Shown: positions 39,424 to 47,570 of the stretch, piece by piece | How the letters are laid out: each line of letters begins with the position of its first letter | How positions within the stretch are numbered: position 1 is the first letter of the stretch | Assembly (NCBI RefSeq): GCF_001436375.1 | Contig: NZ_AZGA01000018.1 | Coordinates: 1 to 50,514, forward strand | DNA from: Agrilactobacillus composti DSM 18527 = JCM 14202 | GTDB lineage: Bacteria > Bacillota > Bacilli > Lactobacillales > Lactobacillaceae | Direction of reading: 5' to 3' | Length of the DNA: 50,514 nt | Translations under genes and position numbers: made by a program | The notes under the pieces: generated by a model | The model's database searches: none | Told to the model about the DNA's origin: nothing | Seen by the model: only the letters and a program-made list of their open reading frames with translations

Positions 39424-40245
39424 TTAGAAATCTTTGAAAATCTTTTCGTGAAACAGGTCTTGGATAAAGGTTTGCCGTTGACTGGCCTCTAGTTGTAGAT
39501 CGGATTGGGCACTGGCCTGGGCAACGCGAGCTAGTAAGTAGTAATAATTGGCTAATAAATAATGGGAATCATGGTCACTGGTAAACTCAATCCCTTGATT
39601 GACCCAATCCAGACTGGCCTGTAACTGATTTAGTTTAAAGTAGCCTAAAGCAATCAGGTAAAATAAAACATTTTGATTGGCGTCATAGTTTGTCTCAGCT
39701 AATGCCTTGACAGCGAGGGTGAAATTTTTGGCCGCAGTCTGGGGTAAATTTTCCGCCGCGGCGATATACCCCAGCGAAGCTTGACCTAACCGGGTCAAAG
39801 TCGTGGGATTTTGCGCTCCAGGTCCAGCCAAGGACAATTGCAGGGATTCTTTAGCAGCTGTTAAACCCTGGGTATGCAATTTGGCAACGCCTAGATAATA
39901 ATAGTAGGCTTGGGTTTGTTGGTCAGTTTGAATGCTGGCTAAAACACTATCCTGGGCTAGAAAAGTCAATAACTGCTGATAGTGGTGCTGGTTACATAAG
40001 TCATTTAAAGTCTGATCGAAGTTTTGATTGGCACTGATATTGAAATTTTGCGCCAAACTAATTTGATCCAAACTTAGCTTCAAGCGCTGACACAACGCAA
40101 TCAACAGCTGGGCATTGGGCATATAGCGGCCGTGCTCAATAGCCGATAACATGGGTTGCGAACAGATACCTGATGCCAGCTGTTTTTGCGTTAAATGTTG
40201 TTGGTGTCGCGTTTGTTTTAAAATTGCGCTGAAATCTGTGGCCAT
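39424..40245 (-). CDS. XRE regulator with TPR-like domain (Rgg/RRNPP type)
   Basis: 273-aa regulator: N-terminal helix-turn-helix (LTQKQLASGICSQPMLSAIEHGRYMP, about 17-42) and an all-helical C-terminal repeat domain with Tyr/Leu/Ala-rich TPR-like helices. In Rgg/PlcR relatives this domain binds short peptide signals. No candidate pheromone gene was recognised nearby. It precedes the SRPBCC/oxidoreductase pair and may regulate it. ATG at 40245 chosen; 40254 is an alternative. Confidence 0.78.
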   Translation of the reverse strand: MATDFSAILKQTRHQQHLTQKQLASGICSQPMLSAIEHGRYMPNAQLLIALCQRLKLSLDQISLAQNFNISANQNFDQTLNDLCNQHHYQQLLTFLAQDSVLASIQTDQQTQAYYYYLGVAKLHTQGLTAAKESLQLSLAGPGAQNPTTLTRLGQASLGYIAAAENLPQTAAKNFTLAVKALAETNYDANQNVLFYLIALGYFKLNQLQASLDWVNQGIEFTSDHDSHYLLANYYYLLARVAQASAQSDLQLEASQRQTFIQDLFHEKIFKDF

Positions 40246-40360
40246 GGTGCCCATCTCCGTTTCTTGGGGTTACGCCATAAACTACCATAAAAGCTGACCG
40301 AAGGCAAAAGTGAATTGTCTGGGGTCAGCTTTTGGTCTGATGATAAGAAAGGGGATTAAG

Positions 40361-40741
40361 TTATACCTGAATAGATTGCCGGCAACTGGTGACTTTCGGA
40401 TGCTGGGGGCCAATCACGTTGTTGTAATGGGTACCCCAGTTAACCATGGCTTGAATGACCGGTTCAAGGGTTTTGCCAAAATCTGTCAGGCGATATGCCG
40501 TCTTTGGTGGGGTTACTTGGTAAACTTTTTTATGGATAACGCCATCTGCTTCCAACTCTTTCAGCTGTAAAGCCAACATGCGTCTAGAACAGTCGTGTAA
40601 AGACCGCTGCAAGTCCCCAAAGCGACAGGTCTTTTCTTGAAGTAAATGGTATAGAATGACACTTTTCCATTTGCCGGAAATGATTTGTAAGGTACTTTCA
40701 ACCGGACAACCAGGTTCACAATCATAAATATGTCGTTGCAT
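40361..40741 (-). CDS. HxlR family transcriptional regulator
   Basis: 126-aa winged-helix protein: CPVESTLQIISGKWKSVILYHLLQ and FGDLQRSLHDCSRRMLALQLKELEADGVI. Conserved Cys (about residue 12) often senses oxidants or electrophiles. Divergent from a quinone reductase gene, its probable target. SD AGGAGG before ATG. Confidence 0.9.
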   Translation of the reverse strand: MQRHIYDCEPGCPVESTLQIISGKWKSVILYHLLQEKTCRFGDLQRSLHDCSRRMLALQLKELEADGVIHKKVYQVTPPKTAYRLTDFGKTLEPVIQAMVNWGTHYNNVIGPQHPKVTSCRQSIQV

Positions 40742-40847
40742 GGCGATATACCTCCTTCATTAAAAGTTGAATATGGATAAAGCATAACTGGTTCTGTCTT
40801 ACCATAAGGTTGCTGATTGGGCAAGGGAAGAAGATGTAACTAGTCAC

Positions 40848-40881
40848 TATAATTTCAGTATTGGCAGTTTCGGCAATACTG
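40848..40881 (+). promoter_or_regulatory. Promoter and inverted repeat before the quinone reductase gene
   Basis: A TATAAT box at 40848-40853 is followed by the perfect inverted repeat CAGTATTG-N10-CAATACTG (40856-40881) at the expected transcription start. It is a good candidate operator for the divergently encoded HxlR protein. Confidence 0.6.
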
Positions 40882-40913
40882 CTACCATGGAAGGTGTTAG
40901 GGGGAAATTAAAG

Positions 40914-41942
40914 ATGACAAAATATATGGAAGCTATTGGTTTTACCAAACACTTACCAATTTCGCAAGCAGATAGTTTAGTGGCATTTGAATTACCTATG
41001 CCTAGTCCTGAGGCGCATGATTTGTTGGTTCAGGTGACCGGTATTTCAGTGAATCCAGTGGATGTAGGGGTTCGGCAAAGTGGCTCAGCTGTTTTAGCCC
41101 AACCTAAAGTGATTGGCTGGGATGCAGTGGGGACTGTGGTGAAAACTGGCGCTGACGTCACATTGTTTCAACCCGGAGACCGGGTCTTTTATGCCGGGTC
41201 CTTTAAGCGTCCCGGCAGCAATAGTGCCTACCAACTGGTTGACGAAAGAATTGTGGGGCACGCCCCCCAAAAGCTCAGCGATGCCCAAGCAGCAGCTATT
41301 CCCCTCACGGCTTTAACCGCTTGGGAGGGTTTGTTTGAACAACTAGAAATAGATCCCACTGCCAAAAAACGCAACGAACAAAAGACGATTTTGATTATCA
41401 ACGGTTCTGGGGGTGTGGGCTCCATGGCCACCCAGTTAGCGCATTGGGCTGGCTTAAAGGTGATTGCCAGTGCCTCTCGGCCAGAGACCATTCAATGGGT
41501 CAAAGCCCATGGCGCTGATCAAACTGTTAATCATCGCCATGACTTAGTGCAAGAGGTTAAAAAGTTAGGCTATTCCTATGTGGATTACATTTTTGAACTG
41601 AATAATTTGGATGCCCACTGGACGGAAATGGCCCGTTTAATCAAACCCGGTGGCCGGATTGCGTCAATTACTGAGAATCGAAAATTAGTAGATTTAAAGC
41701 AATTAACTAAGAAACGGGCTAAGTTTGCTTGGGAGTGGATGTTTAGTAAGTCATATTTCCAAACAGAAGACATGCAAAGTCAACATGATATTTTGGAGAA
41801 AGTTGCTCACTTGTTGGATAGCGGCCAGCTGGTAACGACTATGACGCAAACATTCAGTCCAATCAACGTCGCTAATCTCAAAAAAGCCCATGCAATCGTT
41901 GAAAGTAATCACGAAATTGGGAAGGTTACACTGACGAACTGA
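40914..41942 (+). CDS. Zinc-type alcohol dehydrogenase-like / quinone reductase
   Basis: 342-aa MDR reductase using NADPH. Motifs: PEAHDLLVQVTGISVNPVDVGVR, VIGWDAVGTVV, ILIINGSGGVGSMATQLA. Zinc-free type (AdhE-like ZADH family). ATG at 40914 follows AGGGGG; upstream in-frame ATG lacks a signal. Probably detoxifies electrophilic quinones or enals, in line with HxlR control. Confidence 0.86.
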   Translation: MTKYMEAIGFTKHLPISQADSLVAFELPMPSPEAHDLLVQVTGISVNPVDVGVRQSGSAVLAQPKVIGWDAVGTVVKTGADVTLFQPGDRVFYAGSFKRPGSNSAYQLVDERIVGHAPQKLSDAQAAAIPLTALTAWEGLFEQLEIDPTAKKRNEQKTILIINGSGGVGSMATQLAHWAGLKVIASASRPETIQWVKAHGADQTVNHRHDLVQEVKKLGYSYVDYIFELNNLDAHWTEMARLIKPGGRIASITENRKLVDLKQLTKKRAKFAWEWMFSKSYFQTEDMQSQHDILEKVAHLLDSGQLVTTMTQTFSPINVANLKKAHAIVESNHEIGKVTLTN

Positions 41943-41954
41943 GTGGAATGTAGC

Positions 41955-41999
41955 AAAAAGGCCACACGAAATCGAATTTAATTTCGCATGGCCTTTTTT
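41955..41999 (+). terminator. Terminator of the quinone reductase gene
   Basis: AAAAAGGCCACACGAAAT pairs with AATTTCGCATGGCCTTTTTT. Its core CCACACGAAATCGAA recurs at 42530-42547. Confidence 0.85.
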
Positions 42000-42069
42000 A
42001 AATGAAGCTGTTAATATTTAATATAAATCAATCGAAGCTACTACGGCAGCATAGAAGGGATGAGGCGAC

Positions 42070-42261
42070 ATGGGACAGATTGGCACAACAATTTTAGGCA
42101 TTTTATTAGTTATACTGGTTTATAGTGTCATCTGTTTCATCATTGCCCTCATCGCAACTTTATTCTGGAAATTAAAGGGTAAAGAATCTTTCACTGAAGA
42201 TTTTTGGGGCAATTTCTGGGAACTATTTTCTAACATTATCAATCCCTTGAATTGGTTTTGA
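42070..42261 (+). CDS. Small membrane protein, unknown
   Basis: 63 aa with one long hydrophobic segment (ILGILLVILVYSVICFIIALIATLF) then a polar, aromatic-rich tail (FWGNFWELFSNIINPLNWF). GAGG SD. Family unknown; opposite a broken small membrane gene of like size. Confidence 0.6.
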   Translation: MGQIGTTILGILLVILVYSVICFIIALIATLFWKLKGKESFTEDFWGNFWELFSNIINPLNWF

Positions 42262-42266
42262 AACAT

Positions 42267-42442
42267 TTATTTGAAATCAGAAGGTTTGTTACCTCTAATA
42301 AAGATATACCAGCCAAGATAAGAAATGAAAACTAAACCAACAATGCCAATGAGGACATGATCCATGATGATCAAAAGTATCTGGGTAACACGACACAAAT
42401 AAGATAAATAATACCTAATACAATTTTTGCTGATTTGCTCAT
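42267..42442 (-). pseudogene. Frameshifted small membrane protein gene (PLDc_N-like)
   Basis: An ATG at 42442 with a perfect AAGGAGGGC opens MSKSAKIVLGIIYLICVV..., which stops after 23 codons; another frame continues with ...ILLIIMDHVLIGIVGLVFISYLGWYIFIRGNKPSDFK to 42267. Joined, they give a two-helix protein of about 58 aa like small phospholipase-D N-terminal-type membrane proteins. A one-base loss near 42380-42395 explains it. It could also be programmed or two tiny genes. Confidence 0.5.
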
Positions 42443-42523
42443 TTCAAAGCCCTCCTTGCATGAGAAAGACTAACGCTTAAGTGGCAGCACAGTTATTTAG
42501 CTACCCTAATTATACCACCATAC

Positions 42524-42569
42524 AAAAAGACCACACGAAATCGAAATTGATTTCACGTGATCTTTTTTT
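42524..42569. terminator. Terminator-like hairpin related to 41955-41999
   Basis: AGACCACACGAAATC pairs imperfectly with GATTTCACGTGATCT and is followed by a T-run. No plus-strand gene ends directly before it. Confidence 0.55.
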
Positions 42570-42947
42570 CTCTGAGAAGTACCTGGCAACTAAATTGGAC
42601 TAGGCGTGATGGTGCAGATTAAAGTGCGATTCGGCGCACAGTAATAATATTGATGAATCATTGACAATCCCATGGTGCAATCTTTATTGATAAGCTCATA
42701 ATTGATATTGCAGCAAACTTATGCGTAAGATTTAAAGCGAGTCGAAACAACGAACATAATCCTCATTGTCTGTGCTATTGATGGTATCGCGGGCTTTAGC
42801 CTATCACGCCTAGTCCTCCCCCTGAAAATAGTGGCAGGTCTTCTAGATACATCTTTAAGTGTACCACCGATTAGGCGGGATTAATCTTAAGATTAATAAA
42901 AAAAGTTTAAGAAAGAGATAAGATTTAAGCGCTTTAATGTCTAAAAA
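42570..42947. other. Gene-free stretch bounded by 14-bp inverted repeat
   Basis: No coding pattern. GGACTAGGCGTGAT (42597-42610) and ATCACGCCTAGTCC (42803-42816) form a perfect 14-bp inverted repeat about 220 bp apart. No target-site duplication is visible. May be a MITE-like remnant. Confidence 0.45.
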
Positions 42948-43469
42948 TCACCGCAACAGGCGTAAAATCTTATTGCGATCATACCGTAAAGTCCGGGCTG
43001 GACAGTCTAAATCCACCGCCAACTGACTCAAAGGCTCACCTTGCCACATATGCCGCACTAAAACGGCTTTTTGTCGTTGCGATAATAATTCTTGAATCTG
43101 CCCTAGGCGAATAGACAGGGCGATCAAAGACTCTGGGAAGTTATAAGCCAAGTGATCAGATTCCGGGGGTACTGTAGCATCTAAGCTGGCTTGGGTGTGG
43201 TCACTAAGCCACATGTCCCGGCGCAAAATATTGCGCAAATGCCAAATGATAGCTTGATAGGCATAGCAGTTAAAAGCCCGCTCACTAAAGGTCTCGTGTT
43301 CTTGACAGAAGCGGTGGTAACAGGTCACATAAACCAGCTGCCCCTCTTGGGCCAAATCCTCGTAATCCGGGCGATTGCGCCAAATATTGGCTTTCTTCAA
43401 AGCACCGTGAATCACGGCTTGGTTGGCCAGGGCCAATTCCCAGGCCCGTTGTGTTGTGGTTGAATCCAT
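42948..43469 (-). CDS. Sigma-70 family factor, ComX/SigH-like
   Basis: 173-aa alternative sigma factor. Region 2: NRPDYEDLAQEGQLVYVTCYHRF (about 28-50). Region 4: LSQRQKAVLVRHMWQGEPLSQLAVDLDCPARTLRYDRNKIL at the C-terminus. ATG at 43469 follows GGAGGATG. Such factors (ComX in streptococci and lactobacilli, SigH in staphylococci) switch on DNA-uptake genes. The gene is downstream of a ComK-like gene in the same direction. Target promoters are outside this window. Confidence 0.78.
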   Translation of the reverse strand: MDSTTTQRAWELALANQAVIHGALKKANIWRNRPDYEDLAQEGQLVYVTCYHRFCQEHETFSERAFNCYAYQAIIWHLRNILRRDMWLSDHTQASLDATVPPESDHLAYNFPESLIALSIRLGQIQELLSQRQKAVLVRHMWQGEPLSQLAVDLDCPARTLRYDRNKILRLLR

Positions 43470-43494
43470 TGCGACATCCTCCAAAAATATGATG

Positions 43495-43523
43495 CCACAA
43501 GCGCTTGTGGTAAGGCTACTATA
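43495..43523 (-). promoter_or_regulatory. Promoter with perfect palindrome before the sigma factor gene
   Basis: On the minus strand TATAGT (43523-43518, with extended TG) is followed by the perfect 16-bp palindrome CCACAAGCGCTTGTGG (43510-43495) just at the start point. It could be an operator or a 5' hairpin. It was not seen elsewhere in the window. Confidence 0.6.
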
Positions 43524-43649
43524 ACAAGGCCACCAGCCCAGCGCTAACCCACACAAGTCGGGGAAAAGGCTGATAATTCAAGTCCTTCGTTGGGGGTGGT
43601 GCAGATTGGGACTGGTGGTGACGGGGATTTGGCAGACTTACGTCGGATT

Positions 43650-44447
43650 TTAACAACGGGATTTTTTTCGTAAGTTGGTATGAAATGCGGCCACCCGATC
43701 AGTGTAGTCAACTGAGTCGTATTCACTTTTTGGAAAGGCACAACTTAGAAACACCTCAAGTTGCGCAGCCTGGTAGGCCGGTACTAAGGGTTCAGCCTGG
43801 GCTAGCCGCCGATGGTTTGGACAGTCACAATTGTTATAACGGCCCAAGATTTCATTATCTGCCTCATGGAGGTAGCCACTTTCATACATTTCCTTAAGAA
43901 TCTGAATGGAGTACTGACAGATGAGCACAGCATCATGTATTTTAGTTTCAAAATCGTGATAATCGAAAACCTGCGCTTTGATACCCTTGTCCCACAGTAG
44001 TTCGGTGGCTTTATCTAAGTCCCGTATCGTATGGATATGGCGGCCGTTGATCCAGTCGCAATTACCGCGGAAGGGGCTGGCCATGGGGATGAAGAGACTG
44101 CGGCCATAGACCAAAGGGACAACGCCATTGGCGATATGTAGCATGTTCCGATAAATTCGGGCTTCCCGTATGGTTCCCAAGCTAGTATCTTGCAGGCGGG
44201 CAATGAGTTGCCGGGTCGTCTTTTGCGTGGCGATCAGCCCACGGTTTTGGTCCACCACCAGGGTGTTAAAAGCAACAGCTTCTTGGCTCGTGTCATAGAG
44301 CAGAAGGGTCGTTTGTTCAATTTGAACGGTTTCGTCGGCTTGAATATCGGCGTCAAATAGGCCTTGGACAATGCGATGCTTGGTCAACGTATCAGAAAAG
44401 TGAACTTGAATCACTGGTGATTTTGTTTTTATTTTGGATGCTCCCAT
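43650..44447 (-). CDS. ComK-like competence regulator (265 aa)
   Basis: The middle part follows Bacillus ComK: TSLGTIREARIYRNMLHI, then LFIPMAS...CDWINGRHIHTI against LFPTLSS...CGWISHVHV. In Bacillus, ComK activates DNA-uptake genes by binding AT-rich boxes. This protein is longer than ComK (~190 aa): it has a C-terminal extension with CDCPNHRR and other Cys/His. ATG at 44447 has only a weak AAAGA signal. Followed by the sigma-factor gene 180 bases on, with which it may be co-expressed. Family placement by eye. Confidence 0.65.
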   Translation of the reverse strand: MGASKIKTKSPVIQVHFSDTLTKHRIVQGLFDADIQADETVQIEQTTLLLYDTSQEAVAFNTLVVDQNRGLIATQKTTRQLIARLQDTSLGTIREARIYRNMLHIANGVVPLVYGRSLFIPMASPFRGNCDWINGRHIHTIRDLDKATELLWDKGIKAQVFDYHDFETKIHDAVLICQYSIQILKEMYESGYLHEADNEILGRYNNCDCPNHRRLAQAEPLVPAYQAAQLEVFLSCAFPKSEYDSVDYTDRVAAFHTNLRKKSRC

Positions 44448-44654
44448 TCTTTGTCGTTTTTATAGCAAGAAGAGTTTAACATTTCGTGTACGCAAAAAGC
44501 AAACTTTATTTTTATAATAATGATTTAAGTCATCATTTAGATACGAAATTAAATTATTTTAATATGCTAACAGCTAATAAAATTTGATAATGGTATACTT
44601 GGCTTGTGGTGGGAATGCGCAGTAATCAACAAAATAAGGGGAGGTATTTTGCAA

Positions 44655-45389
44655 ATGAAAAAATGGTTGTTTTATATTTTATTAACATGTGGTGCTTTAT
44701 TGCTTGGTAGCGTCACCAATATTAATCCTGCTCAGGCCAGCAATGCCGGTTTGACTATTGTGGCCAATCCAGACACAACAGCTGTCTTCAATTCTGGGCA
44801 TCAGCCCACACCGATCTATTCGGAGCCGACGTTGACCAAACGCACTGGATTAGCGTTGCAGACGGAAATTGGTACATGGCCAATTGTGCGGGTCGCGAAA
44901 AGTGGGCGTGTTATTAAAGCCCTGGATTTAGGTAATAATCAATGGGTAGATCCGGCATACAGTCGCAAAGTCGTCATGGGTTCTGGGGATTATTTAGAGG
45001 TGCTCACCGCTGGCGCTTATAATCCAATTTATCGAGATTGTTTAGGCGTGAATCGTGCGGGCAGTCTAGATACGGATCATTACCACGAGTGGCGCATCAA
45101 CAAAATTGCTTATGATGGCAATACTGGCGCCATTGCAGGTGTGGACCTTGGGAACAATCAGTGGTTGTTGGCGAAAACTAAGGGGCAATACCTCATTCCC
45201 AAAATCTTATACTTCCAAGCTGGTACACTAATGTTTACCCGAACGAACCAAGCTAAAGGCCAGCTCAGCGCCACGCTGCCATACAAAGTATTCGGCGCTA
45301 CGATTGTGGGTTACCAAGGTGTCAGTGTTAAATTGGGTACAGAAAATCAATGGGTAGTCTATCAGCTAGGTTCAACAAGCCCGTTTTAA
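44655..45389 (+). CDS. Exported protein with S-layer-like GNNQW repeats
   Basis: 244 aa with signal peptide MKKWLFYILLTCGALLLGSVTNINPAQA cleaved near AQAS. Three repeats end in DLGNNQWV, DLGNNQWLL and KLGTENQWVV, like the SLAP/SH3-type wall-binding repeats of lactobacilli. ATG at 44655 follows GGGGAGG with ten bases; a TTG two codons upstream is an alternative. Extended -10 TATACT at 44594-44599. Likely wall-attached by non-covalent binding. Confidence 0.75.
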   Translation: MKKWLFYILLTCGALLLGSVTNINPAQASNAGLTIVANPDTTAVFNSGHQPTPIYSEPTLTKRTGLALQTEIGTWPIVRVAKSGRVIKALDLGNNQWVDPAYSRKVVMGSGDYLEVLTAGAYNPIYRDCLGVNRAGSLDTDHYHEWRINKIAYDGNTGAIAGVDLGNNQWLLAKTKGQYLIPKILYFQAGTLMFTRTNQAKGQLSATLPYKVFGATIVGYQGVSVKLGTENQWVVYQLGSTSPF

Positions 45390-45426
45390 GCATTGTAAGC
45401 CTTGAACCTAGTGCTTCTTGAACGCA

Positions 45427-45477
45427 AAAGTGCCTTGGTATTCAGATGTTAGGTCTGGTTGCCAAGGCACTTTTTTA
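45427..45477 (+). terminator. Terminator after the exported protein gene
   Basis: AAAAGTGCCTTGG pairs with CCAAGGCACTTTTTT around a 23-base loop. Confidence 0.85.
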
Positions 45478-45577
45478 GGTAGGCCACGGATATTATTGGG
45501 TGTCATCGCTAACTGTCGCGGGGTGCAAGCGAAGATGTATTGCGCACGTATGTTCAGAGGCGAGTAAAAAAATAAAC

Positions 45578-45934
45578 TTAGTGCTTACGCTTGGTATGAT
45601 GCGGGACACGTTTACCGGCAAGGGCCAGCGCCAAATCCTTCTCAAATAACAGACGGTCTGCAGGCATCATATCAGAAACGTAGGCCAAAGCCTGATAACG
45701 GTACTTGGACAGGGTGGTTTGGCGCCCAGCAACTTTTTCTAATTTAGAAATATGATGAGTTTCCCAAGCATCGACACCACTATTGAGGGTTTCTTGTAGT
45801 AGCAACAGATCGCTGTGGGGTGCTTTTCGCAAGAAGGTCCGAGCTGTGGACGCTGTTGCTTGAGCTGTATAGCGATAAGCATGTTTTTGGCGGAATTTTT
45901 TTTGCGCTTCGTAGTTAATATTTTTGTTTGTCAT
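45578..45934 (-). CDS. Unknown basic helical protein
   Basis: 118 aa, rich in Lys/Arg/His and Ala, mostly helical by appearance (YRYTAQATASTARTFLRKAPH; LLFEKDLALALAGKRVPHHTKRKH). SD AAAGGAG before ATG. No family recognised. The start codon lies inside TATTATCATG, the same motif that occurs around the lysis genes. It could be a nucleic-acid-binding protein; this is only suggested by charge. Confidence 0.6.
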   Translation of the reverse strand: MTNKNINYEAQKKFRQKHAYRYTAQATASTARTFLRKAPHSDLLLLQETLNSGVDAWETHHISKLEKVAGRQTTLSKYRYQALAYVSDMMPADRLLFEKDLALALAGKRVPHHTKRKH

Positions 45935-45941
45935 GATAATA

Positions 45942-46482
45942 GATCTCCTTTATATTTTCTGTCAAGGTGCAGTTATTCATTGAATAACCTTTGATGGCGC
46001 ATCTAAGCAATAAGTGGCGGCATGCTAATTAAAGTTGATAGGCCGACCCATGCTCTGTATTTGATATAAGGGCTATTTAACCAAGAATGCCGTCATATCG
46101 ACCCGGGCAGAGTTTTGAGCAAGCCATCAAGCAAAGTGTCATATTGCTTTGATAAGTCCATCATAAAACTTTACGTTGAGCTTGTAAATAACTTTTTTCG
46201 CCTTTTTGTGTTTTCATAAGTTTACAAGTGATATTTAATGTTCAGAAGCAACTTATTAAAAATGGAATCCGGCGTCATATCAAGCTTTAATCGCCTTTTG
46301 AAAAATAAAAGGAAACTTTACATAAGCTGAAACGTAAAAAAAATACATGATAATCCGGCTAGTTAATTATCATGTATGGGCCATTAAGCTATTGCACCCA
46401 CTGAAAGGTGTCGTTATGATTGGCATTACGCGCGTATTTCAATTTTGAGATCTCAAAAACTAATTTGAAAGGAGGGATTTCA
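45942..46482. other. Gene-free region upstream of the lysis genes, with inverted repeats
   Basis: About 540 bases without a gene. It holds CTTGTAAA/TTTACAAG (around 46164-46235), the direct repeat CGTCATATC (near 46092 and 46269), and the 11-bp inverted repeat TACATGATAAT/ATTATCATGTA (46344-46376), most likely the control region of the holin gene. No clear promoter hexamers were fixed. Confidence 0.5.
46344..46376. repeat. 11-bp inverted repeat upstream of holin
   Basis: TACATGATAAT and ATTATCATGTA are perfect inverted copies with an 11-base spacer. The same 11-mer occurs twice as a direct repeat at 47571-47604. Confidence 0.8.
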
Positions 46483-46902
46483 TTGAAAATATCATGGTAT
46501 GTTATTTTTTATCAAGTTGTATTGCCCATTGTTATTCTCGTAATTAGCGGTTACGTTATTCCGCTGATTAGAAACTTCGCAAGGGCACAGAAGAATCTGA
46601 CTAAGAAACAGGAACTGAATGCTTTAGCCGATATTCTGGACGTTGTCACTAAAATTGCGAATGCCCAAGTGATCCAGACAGAAGCCAGACAAACCACTGG
46701 GGCAACGGGTATTGATAAAAAGCAAGTGGCCGTCAAAGGGACTAAAGCACAGGCCCAACAATTAGGGTTAGATATTCGAAAAGTTGATGTGGCAAGTATT
46801 GTTGAGTCAGTTTTTTCAAGAAATAAGCAGGCGCTTCATAAAAATTATGCAGGCAAAGTACCAACTTTAACGCAACTGAAGCCGCTGAACGCTAAGAGGT
46901 GA
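46483..46902 (+). CDS. Phage-type holin (LL-H family)
   Basis: 139 aa with one N-terminal membrane segment (VIFYQVVLPIVILVISGYVIPL) and a soluble rest, the layout of holins of the LL-H/phage_holin_6 group. TTG start at 46483 follows GGAGGG. Overlaps/adjoins the lysozyme gene next to it. In phages such proteins make membrane holes to release endolysin; here no other phage genes are present. Confidence 0.72.
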   Translation: MKISWYVIFYQVVLPIVILVISGYVIPLIRNFARAQKNLTKKQELNALADILDVVTKIANAQVIQTEARQTTGATGIDKKQVAVKGTKAQAQQLGLDIRKVDVASIVESVFSRNKQALHKNYAGKVPTLTQLKPLNAKR

Positions 46903-46904
46903 GT

Positions 46905-47492
46905 ATGATCATGGCCAATTTATTTGCAGACGTCAGTTCCTATCAAGCTTCGGATATTGCTGCCATCCAAACTTTGGGGGTCTTGGGAGTCGTTGTTAAG
47001 GCTACGGAAGGTAGCGCAACGGGAACGGCGTACCAGAACCCAAAAGCCCTAACGCAAACACAAAGCGCGCTAGCCGTTGGTTTGCAGACCCACTTGTATC
47101 ACTATGCCCGATATACCAGTGGACAAGATGCGCGTAACGAGGCAGATTTTTTCTCAGAATATGCCCAAGCGCTGGGGTTCAATGGTGATTGTGTGCTAGT
47201 TGCCGATGTGGAAGATCCAACTTTAGTAACAACCGGTGTTTACAACAATACAGTGGCGTTTTTACAGCGATTAAGGGAATTAGGCTGGACCAAATTAGCG
47301 GTCTATAGCATGGCCAGCTGGTTTTGGGCAAATCGCTTACCCACCAATGATGCGATTTGGGTGGCCAACTATGGTGCAGCTAGTGTTGGGGTCGAAGGTG
47401 CCACTGCCTGGCAATTTACCAATAACTATCAGGGGTTACCTTTAGACATGTCCTATGACTATACCGGGCTGTTTACCACGCCGCAGTTTTGA
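46905..47492 (+). CDS. GH25 endolysin (lysozyme)
   Basis: 195-aa muramidase. Catalytic acidic residues in FADVSSYQ near the N-terminus and VADVEDP in the middle; WxFTNNYQG...DMSYDYTG closes the barrel. There is no signal peptide and no wall-binding repeat, so export would need the holin. Start at 46905 is likely (46911 possible). Confidence 0.87.
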   Translation: MIMANLFADVSSYQASDIAAIQTLGVLGVVVKATEGSATGTAYQNPKALTQTQSALAVGLQTHLYHYARYTSGQDARNEADFFSEYAQALGFNGDCVLVADVEDPTLVTTGVYNNTVAFLQRLRELGWTKLAVYSMASWFWANRLPTNDAIWVANYGAASVGVEGATAWQFTNNYQGLPLDMSYDYTGLFTTPQF

Positions 47493-47512
47493 TTGCTAGC
47501 TATTTGATTTTG

Positions 47513-47544
47513 GAGTCATCTTCATCAGAAGATGGCTCTTTTTT
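47513..47544 (+). terminator. Terminator of holin-lysin pair
   Basis: GAGTCATCTTC pairs with GAAGATGGCTC across ATCA, followed by six T. Confidence 0.85.
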
Positions 47545-47570
47545 AAATTACAAGGGGAAAATTCATTATT

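Noticed and set aside
44537-44560. ATACGAAATT resembling a competence (CIN/ComX) box upstream of the ComK-like gene
   Set aside because: Only partly matches the TACGAATA consensus, in an AT-rich area where chance matches are likely.
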